From Acidimicrobiales bacterium (GTDB taxonomy: Bacteria; Actinomycetota; Acidimicrobiia; Acidimicrobiales; Poriferisodalaceae): a DNA stretch of 64,000 nt. Below the pieces are notes generated by a model. It worked only from the letters and a program-made list of their open reading frames with translations, had not been told where the DNA came from and ran no database searches. The first letter of the stretch is position 1, and each line of letters begins with the position of its first letter. The translations under genes were made by a program, and so were the position numbers. The stretch is taken from NCBI GenBank assembly GCA_009843525.1, contig VYDH01000008.1:62001-126000 (forward strand), given 5' to 3'. Positions 27,102 through 34,992 of the stretch are shown one piece after another.

Positions 27102-28186
27102 CTCGAATTCTCCCAGATGTCGGTGACTCTGAATTCTGTCGCGGGTTTCGCCGGAAGACCGCCGAGCGCCCGGCAGGCAATGGTGGGCACGGTCCGCCCG
27201 GCTTCCACCGACACCGTCCATGCCCGACCGGCCTCGGCCGCGACGATCTCGACGTTCCAGCGGTCCCCCGAGGACCGGAAGCGGACCTGGCGGGCCATGT
27301 CCTCGAGGGGCCAGCCGACCTGTGCGAACACGGCACGCTCGGCAACCTGGGCCGGCCCGGTCGGCGCCCCCCACCAACCCCTGCAGCGCGGGGCCATCAT
27401 TGCCGCATCGGCCGTCCGGTCCAAGATCGTGGCGACCTCGCCGGCTTCGATGCCCGCCCACATGCGGCCGTCGGGCAGCGTCATCGCCGTCGGGGCGAAG
27501 CGGTGGCCGCCGGTATGGCTGACGCGGTACACGGTGACTCGCCCGCCGGCGGTCGGCGCCCCCGCATATGGCTCGTCGACGTCGGCCGCCCGGTACGCGC
27601 GCAGCACCGCCTCGAAATCAGCAGCGAGGCGCGTGCCCTCGCTGCCGCAGCACACGTCGTGGCTGCCTTGGGTGCAGACGAGCACCGCCCGCTCATTCTC
27701 GGCGTACCCGACCGATGCGAAGCCTGCTCCCTGAGGTACGGGGTCTGCTGGCGATTGACGGGCGAGGTGGGCGAACAGCCCGCGGAGTCCATCGGGGCCG
27801 TCGAATTCGAAGTGGGCCGACTGCGTGCCCGCCCCGACGCGCCAGTGCAGCGCGACAGAAATCCTGCTGTGCTGGCCGCGTTCGTCGGGCGGCACGGCGG
27901 CGAGCACCCGGGTCGGACCTACGTGAAGGTCCATCATGGGCCTGAAGCCCTCGAGCAAGCCGTCTGCGAAGACTGGTTTCGGCCACGGCAGCGGCACCTC
28001 CACAAGTGCCACGGCGCCGGCAGCGATCGAGGTGCCGCCGGGGTCGGTGCCGATCGCGGCGGCATGGGCAGCGCAGCGGGGCGCGTCGTCGCCAGCCGGC
28101 AAGAGCGCCGCGACCTCAGGTGCCAGCGGCGGCATCCGAAGCGGCGAGCCCGGCGGATTCAGCTCAGCGCCCGGTAGCGATGCCAC
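27098..28186 (-). CDS. Sucrase/ferredoxin-like protein
   Basis: A 362-residue protein of the sucrase/ferredoxin-like family, a thioredoxin-fold group thought to bind a [2Fe-2S] cluster; its physiological role is unknown. The middle of the protein has the diagnostic VCTQGSHDVCCGSEG cluster and then VSHTGGHRFAPTAMTLPDG, the HTGGHRFA motif of the family. The longer open frame to 29470 is antisense to another gene, so I start at the GTG at 28186 (VASLPGAEL); the ATG-equivalent MPPLAPEV about 17 codons later is an alternative. It is coupled by ATGA to the CoA transferase, a link that is otherwise unexplained. Confidence 0.78.
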   Translation of the reverse strand: MASLPGAELNPPGSPLRMPPLAPEVAALLPAGDDAPRCAAHAAAIGTDPGGTSIAAGAVALVEVPLPWPKPVFADGLLEGFRPMMDLHVGPTRVLAAVPPDERGQHSRISVALHWRVGAGTQSAHFEFDGPDGLRGLFAHLARQSPADPVPQGAGFASVGYAENERAVLVCTQGSHDVCCGSEGTRLAADFEAVLRAYRAADVDEPYAGAPTAGGRVTVYRVSHTGGHRFAPTAMTLPDGRMWAGIEAGEVATILDRTADAAMMAPRCRGWWGAPTGPAQVAERAVFAQVGWPLEDMARQVRFRSSGDRWNVEIVAAEAGRAWTVSVEAGRTVPTIACRALGGLPAKPATEFRVTDIWENSR

Positions 28187-28236
28187 CGGGCCAGCATAGG
28201 AATCCCTCCGGGGCGGTTGCCGGTGCCGGCTCGCGG

Positions 28237-28242
28237 TAGGTT
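28237..28242 (+). promoter_or_regulatory. TAGGTT -10 box, leaderless promoter
   Basis: TAGGTT lies 7 nt before the GTG at 28250. The identical hexamer occurs before the two DUF4389 genes at 30659 and 31310. A weak TTGCCG at 28216-28221 could be the -35 element, with a short 15-nt spacer. Confidence 0.5.
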
Positions 28243-28249
28243 CGAGATC

Positions 28250-29758
28250 GTGCCGTGGTGGCTGTGGGGGCTGATCGTCATCGGGGTCTTCCTGGTGCTC
28301 GTTTTCATCCACGACAGCGTGCAGAAACGCCACTCGATCCTGCGCACCTACCCGGTCATCGGCCATCTCCGCTTCCTGCTGGAGAAGATCGGCCCGGAGC
28401 TGCGCCAGTACATCGTTGCCCACAACGAGGAAGAGCGGCCCTTCAACCGGGACGAGCGGCGCTGGGTGTATTCCACCGCCAAGCAGCAGAACACCTACTT
28501 CGGCTTCGGCACCGACGACGAGATCGACAAGCCAGGCCACATCACGTTCCGCCACAGCCCGTTCCCGCTCGGCCGGACGGTGCCGGCTGACGCGCCCTTG
28601 GGGTGCGGCAAGGTCATGGGCGCCTGGCGGGACCGCGAGAAGGCCTTCCGCCCGGCATCGATCGTGAACGTGTCGGCCATGAGCTTCGGCTCGCTGTCGG
28701 GAACTGCGATCGAGGCGCTCAACCGCGGGGCGAAGCTGGCCGGCTGCATGCACAACACCGGCGAGGGCGGCGTCTCGAAGTACCACCGCAGCGGCGGCGA
28801 CTTGGTGTTCCAGATGGGGACGGGCTACTTCGGATGCCGGAATCCCGACGGCACCTTCTCGATGGACCGCCTGCTGGAAACGGTCGAAGGTGCGCCGGTC
28901 CGCTCCATCGAAGTGAAGCTGTCCCAAGGGGCGAAACCCGGTGTGGGCGGTCTGCTGCCCGGGGCAAAGGTGAGCTCGGAGATCGCCGAGGCGCGCGGCG
29001 TGCCCGTCGGCAAAGACGTGGTGAGCCCCAGCCGCCATTCGGCGTTCGGCAGCGTGGCGGAGCTGGTGGATTTCGTGGAGGAGGTGGCCGGGGCAACTGG
29101 ACTGCCGGTGGGCATCAAGTCGGCCGTCGGCCAAGAGGCGTTCTGGACCGAACTGGCGCAGCACATGGCCGAGACCCGCCGGGGACCCGACTTCGTGACC
29201 GTCGACGGTGCCGAGGGAGGCACCGGAGCGGGGCCGCTGGTGTTCACCGACCACGTCGCACTGCCGTTCTGGCGGGCATTCGGCATCGTGCACCGGGCGT
29301 TCGGCGAAGCCGGCCTCACCGACCAGATCGTGATGATCGGTTCGGCCAAGCTGGGCTTTCCCGCCCCCGCAGCACTGGCCTTCAACATCGGCGTCGACAT
29401 GATCGGCGTGGCCCGCGAGCCGATGATGGCGATCGGCTGCATTCAGGCGCAGCGCTGCCACACCGACCACTGCCCGACGGGTGTGGCGACGCAGAACAAG
29501 TGGCTCTCACGGGGTCTCGACCCCACGCTCAAGAGCGCACGGCTCGCCAACTACGTCATCGGGCTGCGCAAGGAGCTGTTCCGGCTGGCCGATGCCTGCG
29601 GCGTCGAGCACCCGGGACTCATCGGGGGCGACAATGTCAACGTGGTGAGCCCGTTCGGCGATCTCATTCCTGCCCACCACGCCTTCGGCGTGACCCCACA
29701 GCGCACCCACAGCCCAGCCCGCATCGCAGGCCTGGTGGAGGCGGTGAGCGAGCCATGA
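28250..29758 (+). CDS. FMN-binding glutamate-synthase-family protein, membrane-anchored
   Basis: A 502-residue stand-alone glutamate synthase-like FMN domain with an N-terminal membrane helix (WWLWGLIVIGVFLVLVFI, residues 3-20), so the catalytic part should face the cytoplasm at the membrane. It has the barrel segment SIVNVSAMSFGSLSGTAIEALNRGA in part, HNTGEGGVSKYH, VTVDGAEGGTGAGPLVF (flavin phosphate site) and the cysteine cluster CIQAQRCHTDHCPTG that binds a 3Fe-4S cluster in glutamate synthase. No amidotransferase domain is present, so it is probably not a classical GOGAT. The GTG start at 28250 follows a TAGGTT box by 7 nt. It is coupled to the phytanoyl-CoA dioxygenase gene by ATGA. Confidence 0.87.
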   Translation: MPWWLWGLIVIGVFLVLVFIHDSVQKRHSILRTYPVIGHLRFLLEKIGPELRQYIVAHNEEERPFNRDERRWVYSTAKQQNTYFGFGTDDEIDKPGHITFRHSPFPLGRTVPADAPLGCGKVMGAWRDREKAFRPASIVNVSAMSFGSLSGTAIEALNRGAKLAGCMHNTGEGGVSKYHRSGGDLVFQMGTGYFGCRNPDGTFSMDRLLETVEGAPVRSIEVKLSQGAKPGVGGLLPGAKVSSEIAEARGVPVGKDVVSPSRHSAFGSVAELVDFVEEVAGATGLPVGIKSAVGQEAFWTELAQHMAETRRGPDFVTVDGAEGGTGAGPLVFTDHVALPFWRAFGIVHRAFGEAGLTDQIVMIGSAKLGFPAPAALAFNIGVDMIGVAREPMMAIGCIQAQRCHTDHCPTGVATQNKWLSRGLDPTLKSARLANYVIGLRKELFRLADACGVEHPGLIGGDNVNVVSPFGDLIPAHHAFGVTPQRTHSPARIAGLVEAVSEP

Positions 29759-30606
29759 GCCGCCCCTACGGCCACCCGATCCAGGCCAGCTCGCATGCCG
29801 CCGAGCGCATCACCGACGAGCACAAGGCGGTGTTCGCAGCAGACGGCGTGGTGAAGGTGACCCACGCGGTCTCGGACGAGTGGGTCGAACGGGTGCTCGG
29901 CGTGGCCGACCAGCAACTGCGAGAGCCCGGCAAGTGGGTGTCAGACACGAATCCGGGAGCCACCGAGAACCGCCTCTTCACCAGCCGCTACCGCTGGGCG
30001 GAAGATCCGATCATCGGTGACTTCGTGTTCAACTCGGGCATGGCGCAGATGGCTGCGGCACTGATGGGGTCGGCCACCGCCCGCTTCTACTTCGATCACC
30101 TGCTCATCAAGGAGCCGCGCACCGCCAACCCGACGCCATGGCACCAGGACATCCCCTACTGGCCGTTCCTGGGCAAGCAGATCTGCTCGGCGTGGGTCGC
30201 GATGACGCCGGTGACGGTGGCGGAGAGCTCGCTCGAGTTCGTGCGCGGCTCGCACAGTTGGGACGCCTACTACGCGCCGGAGTCGTTCGACGGCAAGAAG
30301 GGCTTCATGGCCGACTTCGAAGGCGAGAAGATGCCCGACGTGGAGAGCAACCGGGCCAACTACGACATCGTCGGCTTCGATGTCGAGCCCGGCGATGCGC
30401 TGTTCTTCTCGTCGTGGATCATCCACGGCTCGCCGGGCAATGCCGGCGACCACCGGCGTGTGGCACTGTCGACTCGCTGGCTGGGCGACGACGCAGTGTG
30501 GTACCCCCACCCCGGCTGCGATCCCATCGTGTCCGACGACGACACCACGTCAATTCCCGGCGAATACCCCGCCGACGACCACAAGTTCCCGCTCGTCGCC
30601 GCGTAG
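29755..30606 (+). CDS. Phytanoyl-CoA dioxygenase (PhyH) family oxygenase
   Basis: A 283-residue Fe(II)/2-oxoglutarate-dependent dioxygenase. The iron ligands are visible as H130 and D132 in WHQDIPYWP and the distal H224 in IIHGSPGN, followed by RRVALSTRW with the 2-oxoglutarate arginine. The family hydroxylates carbons next to a carboxyl, thioester or ammonium group; substrates include phytanoyl-CoA, ectoine and methylated amines. The start ATG overlaps the stop of the glutamate-synthase-like gene, so they are co-translated. The frame is open far upstream, but that is antisense-free shadow of the previous gene. In a window rich in N-methyl amine genes, a betaine-like or osmolyte substrate is one possibility, unproven. 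Confidence 0.88.
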   Translation: MSRPYGHPIQASSHAAERITDEHKAVFAADGVVKVTHAVSDEWVERVLGVADQQLREPGKWVSDTNPGATENRLFTSRYRWAEDPIIGDFVFNSGMAQMAAALMGSATARFYFDHLLIKEPRTANPTPWHQDIPYWPFLGKQICSAWVAMTPVTVAESSLEFVRGSHSWDAYYAPESFDGKKGFMADFEGEKMPDVESNRANYDIVGFDVEPGDALFFSSWIIHGSPGNAGDHRRVALSTRWLGDDAVWYPHPGCDPIVSDDDTTSIPGEYPADDHKFPLVAA

Positions 30607-30628
30607 CGCTCGTCGGAAGAGTCACTGC

Positions 30629-30652
30629 CTCCTGCTGCGGCAGGAGTAGGTT
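30629..30652 (+). promoter_or_regulatory. Hairpin abutting a TAGGTT promoter box
   Basis: CTCCTGC-TGCG-GCAGGAG (30629-30646) is a perfect 7-bp stem-loop ending directly at TAGGTT (30647-30652). TAGGTT lies 6 nt before the ATG at 30659. The stem may terminate the PhyH transcript; because it occupies the promoter spacer, it could also be an operator. Confidence 0.45.
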
Positions 30653-30658
30653 TGCCGT

Positions 30659-31243
30659 ATGGACTTCCCAGTTTCCGTTTCCGTCGACGCCCCGGACCGC
30701 GTTGCGAACTGGCGACCGCTCGTTCACTGGATCTTGCTGATCCCGCACTTCGTGGTCCTGGCCGTGTTCCACGTCGTGGCGTGGCTGCTCGCGATCTTGA
30801 CCATGCTCGCAATTCTCATCACCGGCAAGCTTCCGGCGGGTATCGCGAACTTCCAGACGATGTACATCCGCTATTACCCGCGTGTGCTGTCGTTCGTGCA
30901 CGTCATCCACCCCCAGTACCCGCCATTCGAGTTCTCTTCGTCAGCAGAGGATCCAGGCGGCTCGCCGGTGGCGGTGAATGTCGAAGTGGCGCCGGGGAAC
31001 CGCAACCGTCTGGCAGCGCTGTTCCGTCCGATCTACGGGCTGCCGCAGATCATTTTCGTCACCGTCTATTCCTATCTCGTCGTCGTGGTGGTGACGATCG
31101 CCTACTTCGTCATCCTGTTCACCGGGCGCTGGCCCAGCGGCATGCGCAACTTCGTGACCGGGTTCTACCGGGCCCATGCGCGCTACTTGGCCTTCATCTA
31201 CATGTTGACCGACAAGTACCCGCCTTTCAGCGTGGCGGAATAA
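30659..31243 (+). CDS. DUF4389 membrane protein (paralog 1)
   Basis: A 194-residue integral membrane protein of the DUF4389 family, function unknown. It consists of two similar halves. Each has a pair of hydrophobic helices, a GK/RLP-GxxNF or GRWPSGMRNF motif, and a terminal Y/K-YPPF motif (QYPPFEF at about 84-90, KYPPFSV at about 187-193). NWRPLVHWILLIPH opens the protein. Four transmembrane segments are likely. A TAGGTT box 6 nt upstream indicates a leaderless transcript separate from the PhyH gene. It is a close tandem paralog of the gene at 31310, so the two may form a heteromer. Confidence 0.85.
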   Translation: MDFPVSVSVDAPDRVANWRPLVHWILLIPHFVVLAVFHVVAWLLAILTMLAILITGKLPAGIANFQTMYIRYYPRVLSFVHVIHPQYPPFEFSSSAEDPGGSPVAVNVEVAPGNRNRLAALFRPIYGLPQIIFVTVYSYLVVVVVTIAYFVILFTGRWPSGMRNFVTGFYRAHARYLAFIYMLTDKYPPFSVAE

Positions 31244-31262
31244 GACCAGCTCCTGCCCGCCG

Positions 31263-31302
31263 CGGGGCGGTGCCCCGACCGTTCTGAGCCTCCAAGTAGG
31301 TT
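31263..31302 (+). promoter_or_regulatory. Hairpin and TAGGTT box between the DUF4389 genes
   Basis: CGGGGC-GGT-GCCCCG (31263-31277) is a 6-bp hairpin 20 nt after the first DUF4389 stop. TAGGTT (31297-31302) is 7 nt before the ATG at 31310. The second paralog therefore seems to have its own leaderless promoter although the two genes lie only 66 bp apart. Confidence 0.45.
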
Positions 31303-31309
31303 CGGCGGC

Positions 31310-31894
31310 ATGGCTTACCCGGCTTCCGTCACCGTCGAAACCCCGGAGCGGATCGCCAACTGGCGACCCTTGGTCCACTGGCTGCTGCTGATCCCGCACC
31401 TCATCCTCTTCGAGATCCTGCAGCACATTGCGTGGCTGCTCAATGTGTTCGGCTGGATCGCCATCGTGTTCACCGGCAAGCTGCCCAAGGGCTTGGCGGA
31501 TTTCCAGTCCATGTACCTCCGCTACAGCATCCGGCTGTACGCCTATTTCGACTTCCTGCACGAGCGGTACCCGCCGTTCGAGTTCGACATGTCGGCGCCC
31601 GAGCCTGGAGGCACTCCTGTAGCTGTCGACATCGAGCCCCAGCTCGCCGACCGCAACCGGCTCACGGTGCTGTTTCGTCTGATTCTGGTGATCCCGGCCT
31701 TGGTGTTCACCGCGATCACCGGTCTCATCACCGCGGTACTGGTCGTGCTCGGCTTCTTTGCTGTGCTGTTCACCGGCCGCTGGCCCGATGGCATGCGCGG
31801 GTGGGTCGTCTCGTGGTTCGGGGTGAACTTGCGAATGAACGCCTACCTGCATCTGCTGACCGATCAGTACCCGCCGTTCAGCCTCGACGCCTGA
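31310..31894 (+). CDS. DUF4389 membrane protein (paralog 2)
   Basis: A 194-residue protein, exactly as long as its upstream neighbour and colinear with it: NWRPLVHWLLLIPH at the start, GKLPKGLADFQSMY, RYPPFEF midway, then NRLTVLFRLILVIPAL, GRWPDGMRGW and a final QYPPFSL. Four membrane helices are expected. The two genes clearly arose by tandem duplication of a protein that is itself an internal duplication. Proteins of this family are common in actinobacteria, but no activity is known to me. It has its own TAGGTT leaderless promoter. Confidence 0.85.
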   Translation: MAYPASVTVETPERIANWRPLVHWLLLIPHLILFEILQHIAWLLNVFGWIAIVFTGKLPKGLADFQSMYLRYSIRLYAYFDFLHERYPPFEFDMSAPEPGGTPVAVDIEPQLADRNRLTVLFRLILVIPALVFTAITGLITAVLVVLGFFAVLFTGRWPDGMRGWVVSWFGVNLRMNAYLHLLTDQYPPFSLDA

Positions 31895-32018
31895 ACCGCC
31901 GGCAGCACGACTGGGGACGACAGCGGGCCGTCTCGCCTCGACGTGTCGTCGCGGGCGATCTGCGGTGCCGCAGGGCTACCGTGCGGCTGATGAAAGAGGC
32001 CCGAGGTGAGTGACCGTC

Positions 32019-33692
32019 ATGAGTGAGATGACCGGCGGCGAGGCCGTCGCGGCGACGCTGGCGCGCCTGGGCGTGCGGCACGTGTTTGGCATCGTCAGCG
32101 TTCACAACCTGCCGATCTACGAGGCGCTGTCGACCCATGACGGCATCGAGGTGGTCAAGGTCCGCCACGAGCAGGCCGCTGCGCATGCCGCCGATGCCTA
32201 CTACCGCGCGACAGGCGAGATGGGCGTGCTGCTGACTTCGACCGGCCCTGGCGCCGCCAATGCTGTGCCCGGTCTCTACGAGGCGGCATTCACCAGTTCG
32301 GCCGTGCTGATGGTCACCGGTCAGACGGAGTCGCGCTTCTACGGCAAGGGCAAAGGCTTCCTCCACGAGAATGACCAGCAAGTCGACATGCTGCGCTCGG
32401 TGTGCCGCAGCGTGGCATCGGTGCGCCATCCCAGCGAGATCTCGGCCGAGATCGCCCGCGTCGCCGATGACATCCGCACCGGCCGGCCGCAGCCCGGCGC
32501 CGTAGAGGTCCCGATCGATTTCCAGTACGCCAAAGTCGGCGACGCGCCGATTGCAGGCTCTGCCGCGGTGCCACGTCTGCGACCCGATGCAGCGCTGCTC
32601 GACGATGCAGCCGAGCGTCTGGCGGCAGCGCAGCGGCCGCTCATCTGGGCTGGAGGCGGCGTTGTCATCGCTGATGCCTCTACGGAGCTCACGGCGCTGG
32701 CCGAGCGGCTCGGTGCCCCGGTAGTCACCACCATCGAGGGCCGCAGCGCTCTGAGCGAGCTGCACCCGCTGTCGCTGGGCTTTCGCTCGGACCGTCCGCA
32801 GATGGCCGACGTGTTCGCCGAGGCGGACCTGCTGCTGGCCGTGGGTACCCGCTTCCAGAACTACGCAACCCGGGTGTGGGCGCTGGATCTGCCCGACGAA
32901 CTGATCCACCTCGACGCCGATCCCGGTGTCATCGGTCTCAACTACCCGGCGTCGCTGGCCGTCGTGGGCGACGCCAAGCTCAGCCTGGCCGGGCTGCTCG
33001 AACGGCTGGGCGACGGAGCGCCCACCATCGACGACGGCTACGTGGAGCGGGCCCGCAAGCATCGCTCGTCGGACATGGAGGCGATGCGGGACGAGATCGG
33101 ACCAGACCATGCGGCGATCTGCGATGCGATCCGCCGGATGCTGCCCGATGAGGCCCGCATCGTGCGTGACACCACGGTCCCTGGCTACATGTGGGGAAAC
33201 CGCCTGCTGCCGATCGTGGCGCCGCGCACATCGATCCGGGCAGCCAACGCTGCCATCGGCCCCGGCGTGCCGATGGCTGTCGGCGCAGCGCTTGCGAGCG
33301 GGCAGCCGACCGTGGTGATCCAGGGCGATGGCGGCCTGATGCTGTCGGTGGGGGAGATCTCGACGCTCGCCGAGCATGGCCTGCCCGTCATCGTGTGCGT
33401 GTTCAACGACGGCGGCTATGGCGTGCTGCGCATCATCCAGGATGCGCTGTGGGATGAGCACCACGGCACCGAGATCGGAGGCATCGATTTCGTCGGCGTC
33501 GCCGAGGCCATGGGTGCGCCCGGCACGCGAGTCAGCAGCGTCGCCGATTTCGAAGCGGCGTTCGGCGAGGCGGTGGCCCGGGCCAGTGGCGATGCCGGCC
33601 CCGCAGGTCCATCGCTCATCGACATTGACCTGACGGCATTGATCCCGATCACGTTCCCGCTCCCAGCCCACCAGCGCCGCCGCGAAAGCTGA
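32019..33692 (+). CDS. Thiamine-diphosphate-dependent enzyme, acetolactate-synthase-like
   Basis: A 557-residue ThDP enzyme with the three-domain layout of acetolactate synthase, benzoylformate decarboxylase and sulfopyruvate/phosphonopyruvate-type decarboxylases. The cofactor-activating glutamate is E51 in VRHEQAAAHAAD. The central FAD/DHAP-like domain starts near residue 190 (RPLIWAGGGV), and the ThDP/Mg motif is GDGG...(26)...NDGGYG (about residues 430-465). The ATG at 32019 is preferred to a GTG at 32010 because GAGGTGAG lies 8 nt before it. There is no adjacent small regulatory subunit, so a biosynthetic ilvB role is unlikely; a catabolic decarboxylase or ligase acting on a 2-keto acid is more plausible. 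Confidence 0.88.
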   Translation: MSEMTGGEAVAATLARLGVRHVFGIVSVHNLPIYEALSTHDGIEVVKVRHEQAAAHAADAYYRATGEMGVLLTSTGPGAANAVPGLYEAAFTSSAVLMVTGQTESRFYGKGKGFLHENDQQVDMLRSVCRSVASVRHPSEISAEIARVADDIRTGRPQPGAVEVPIDFQYAKVGDAPIAGSAAVPRLRPDAALLDDAAERLAAAQRPLIWAGGGVVIADASTELTALAERLGAPVVTTIEGRSALSELHPLSLGFRSDRPQMADVFAEADLLLAVGTRFQNYATRVWALDLPDELIHLDADPGVIGLNYPASLAVVGDAKLSLAGLLERLGDGAPTIDDGYVERARKHRSSDMEAMRDEIGPDHAAICDAIRRMLPDEARIVRDTTVPGYMWGNRLLPIVAPRTSIRAANAAIGPGVPMAVGAALASGQPTVVIQGDGGLMLSVGEISTLAEHGLPVIVCVFNDGGYGVLRIIQDALWDEHHGTEIGGIDFVGVAEAMGAPGTRVSSVADFEAAFGEAVARASGDAGPAGPSLIDIDLTALIPITFPLPAHQRRRES

Positions 33693-33753
33693 GCGGTACT
33701 CGTGCCGCCGCCGCCATTGAGCGGCACCATGCCGTTCCCGCAGTAGCTGCCGG

Positions 33754-34992
33754 CTAGAGGCCGGAGGTGTCGGCGTCGGGGTCGAAGTAGGTGCGGCCCG
33801 CAAGTTCCATGACCGGCATGGCCACCATGAAGTGCGCCGAAGCGGTTTGGACATCGCGCAGATGGCGCTGCAGCGGCGAAGCTTCGAAGACGGCGGTGCC
33901 CCCGGCGGCGGAGTTCATGGAACCGATGACCCGGAGGCTCGTCTGCACAGCGTGCGTAGTCGCCGTGCGCAGGTCGCGCCGCAGCTCGAGATCGGACAGG
34001 CCGTGCTGCGCCCGCTCCCACGCAGCTTCAACCGACGCATACAGCAGATTCCGCGCCGCGCGCACTTCGACATCCGCTACCGCCACCGCCGTCTGCAGCG
34101 CCGGCCGCTGCCCTAGCGTGCGCCGTGAGCCTTGGGGAACCTTTTCGTGGGCGATGGCGATGACCTCATTGATGCATGCCCGGGCCATGCCGAGCGCGAT
34201 CGCGCCGATCGGCAGTGCGAGCAGCCCGAACAGCGGCATGCGGTACAGCGGCTCGGCGGCGTATGGCGAGGACAAGATGGCTCGCTCGCAGGCAACGCGG
34301 GGTGCAGGCAGCCAGACGTCGTGTGCATCGAACGAGCTTGAACCCGAGCCGCGCAGCCCGCTGGTGAACCAGTCGTCGTGCAGATCGATCTCTTCGGGAC
34401 GGAAGAACGCCCGCCCCAGCGTCGGCGGGTGCCCGACCGCAGCATCGTCGAGTTCGGCAGCGTCCGCGGCCGGATCGCTCGCAGCATCTGCGTCGCTGTC
34501 GCAGATGCGAACGCCGCCCGAGATCCACTCCGCGTTGTGCGAACCCGAGGCGAAGACCCAGTGTCCGCTGACGGCATAGCCGGCGCTGCCGTCAGGCCCC
34601 GGCGCAGGAACCGCCCGTCCTGACGGAGCGAAGACCCCCGCCGTGATGACGTCGGGGTTGGTCAGCACTTCGTCTAGCAGTGAGGGCTCCAGTGCAGCAA
34701 AGGTGAACTGTGACGTGGCGCCGATGAACACGCACCATGCCGCCGACGCGTTGCCCATGGCGAGCACTTCGCTGATCTCAGCGACAACGGCCGGCGGCAG
34801 CCCCAGTCCGCCCAGCTCAGGCGGGACCAGCGTGCGGTAGAAGCCATCGGCGGCCAGCGCATCGGCCAGGTCCTGCGGCAGTTGCCGCAGCCGGTCGATC
34901 TCAGCGCTGCGTTCCCGCAACGGCGGGACCCACTCGGCGGCCAGCGCCAGCATCGTCTCACTCGACGCTTCGCCGGCAGCAACAGAGCTCAC
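33754..34992 (-). CDS. Acyl-CoA-dehydrogenase-fold flavin monooxygenase-like protein
   Basis: A 412-residue protein of the acyl-CoA dehydrogenase superfamily, closer to the HpaH/HsaA/DszC-type hydroxylase branch than to true acyl-CoA dehydrogenases. It has PPELGGLGLPPAVVAEI in the N-terminal helical domain, YAVSGHWVFASGSHNAEW in the middle beta domain (the monooxygenase branch usually has SGxWxFxSG here), and a C-terminal helical domain ending HFMVAMPVMELAGR. The GTG at 34992 overlaps the Ldh2-like stop by 4 nt (GTGA), so I prefer it to the upstream GTG/ATG at 35040. A flavin reductase gene is not adjacent. The substrate is unknown. Confidence 0.82.
   Translation of the reverse strand: MSSVAAGEASSETMLALAAEWVPPLRERSAEIDRLRQLPQDLADALAADGFYRTLVPPELGGLGLPPAVVAEISEVLAMGNASAAWCVFIGATSQFTFAALEPSLLDEVLTNPDVITAGVFAPSGRAVPAPGPDGSAGYAVSGHWVFASGSHNAEWISGGVRICDSDADAASDPAADAAELDDAAVGHPPTLGRAFFRPEEIDLHDDWFTSGLRGSGSSSFDAHDVWLPAPRVACERAILSSPYAAEPLYRMPLFGLLALPIGAIALGMARACINEVIAIAHEKVPQGSRRTLGQRPALQTAVAVADVEVRAARNLLYASVEAAWERAQHGLSDLELRRDLRTATTHAVQTSLRVIGSMNSAAGGTAVFEASPLQRHLRDVQTASAHFMVAMPVMELAGRTYFDPDADTSGL

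Noticed and set aside
27098..29470. A long minus-strand frame extending the sucrase/ferredoxin-like protein to 790 residues
   Set aside because: The extra 430 residues are antisense to the FMN glutamate-synthase-like gene; only the last 362 match a family.
28603..30606. A 667-codon frame that would fuse unrelated sequence to the PhyH dioxygenase
   Set aside because: The upstream part is an Arg/Gly-rich shadow of the glutamate-synthase-like gene in another frame. The PhyH start at 29755 has an ATGA overlap and normal family length.
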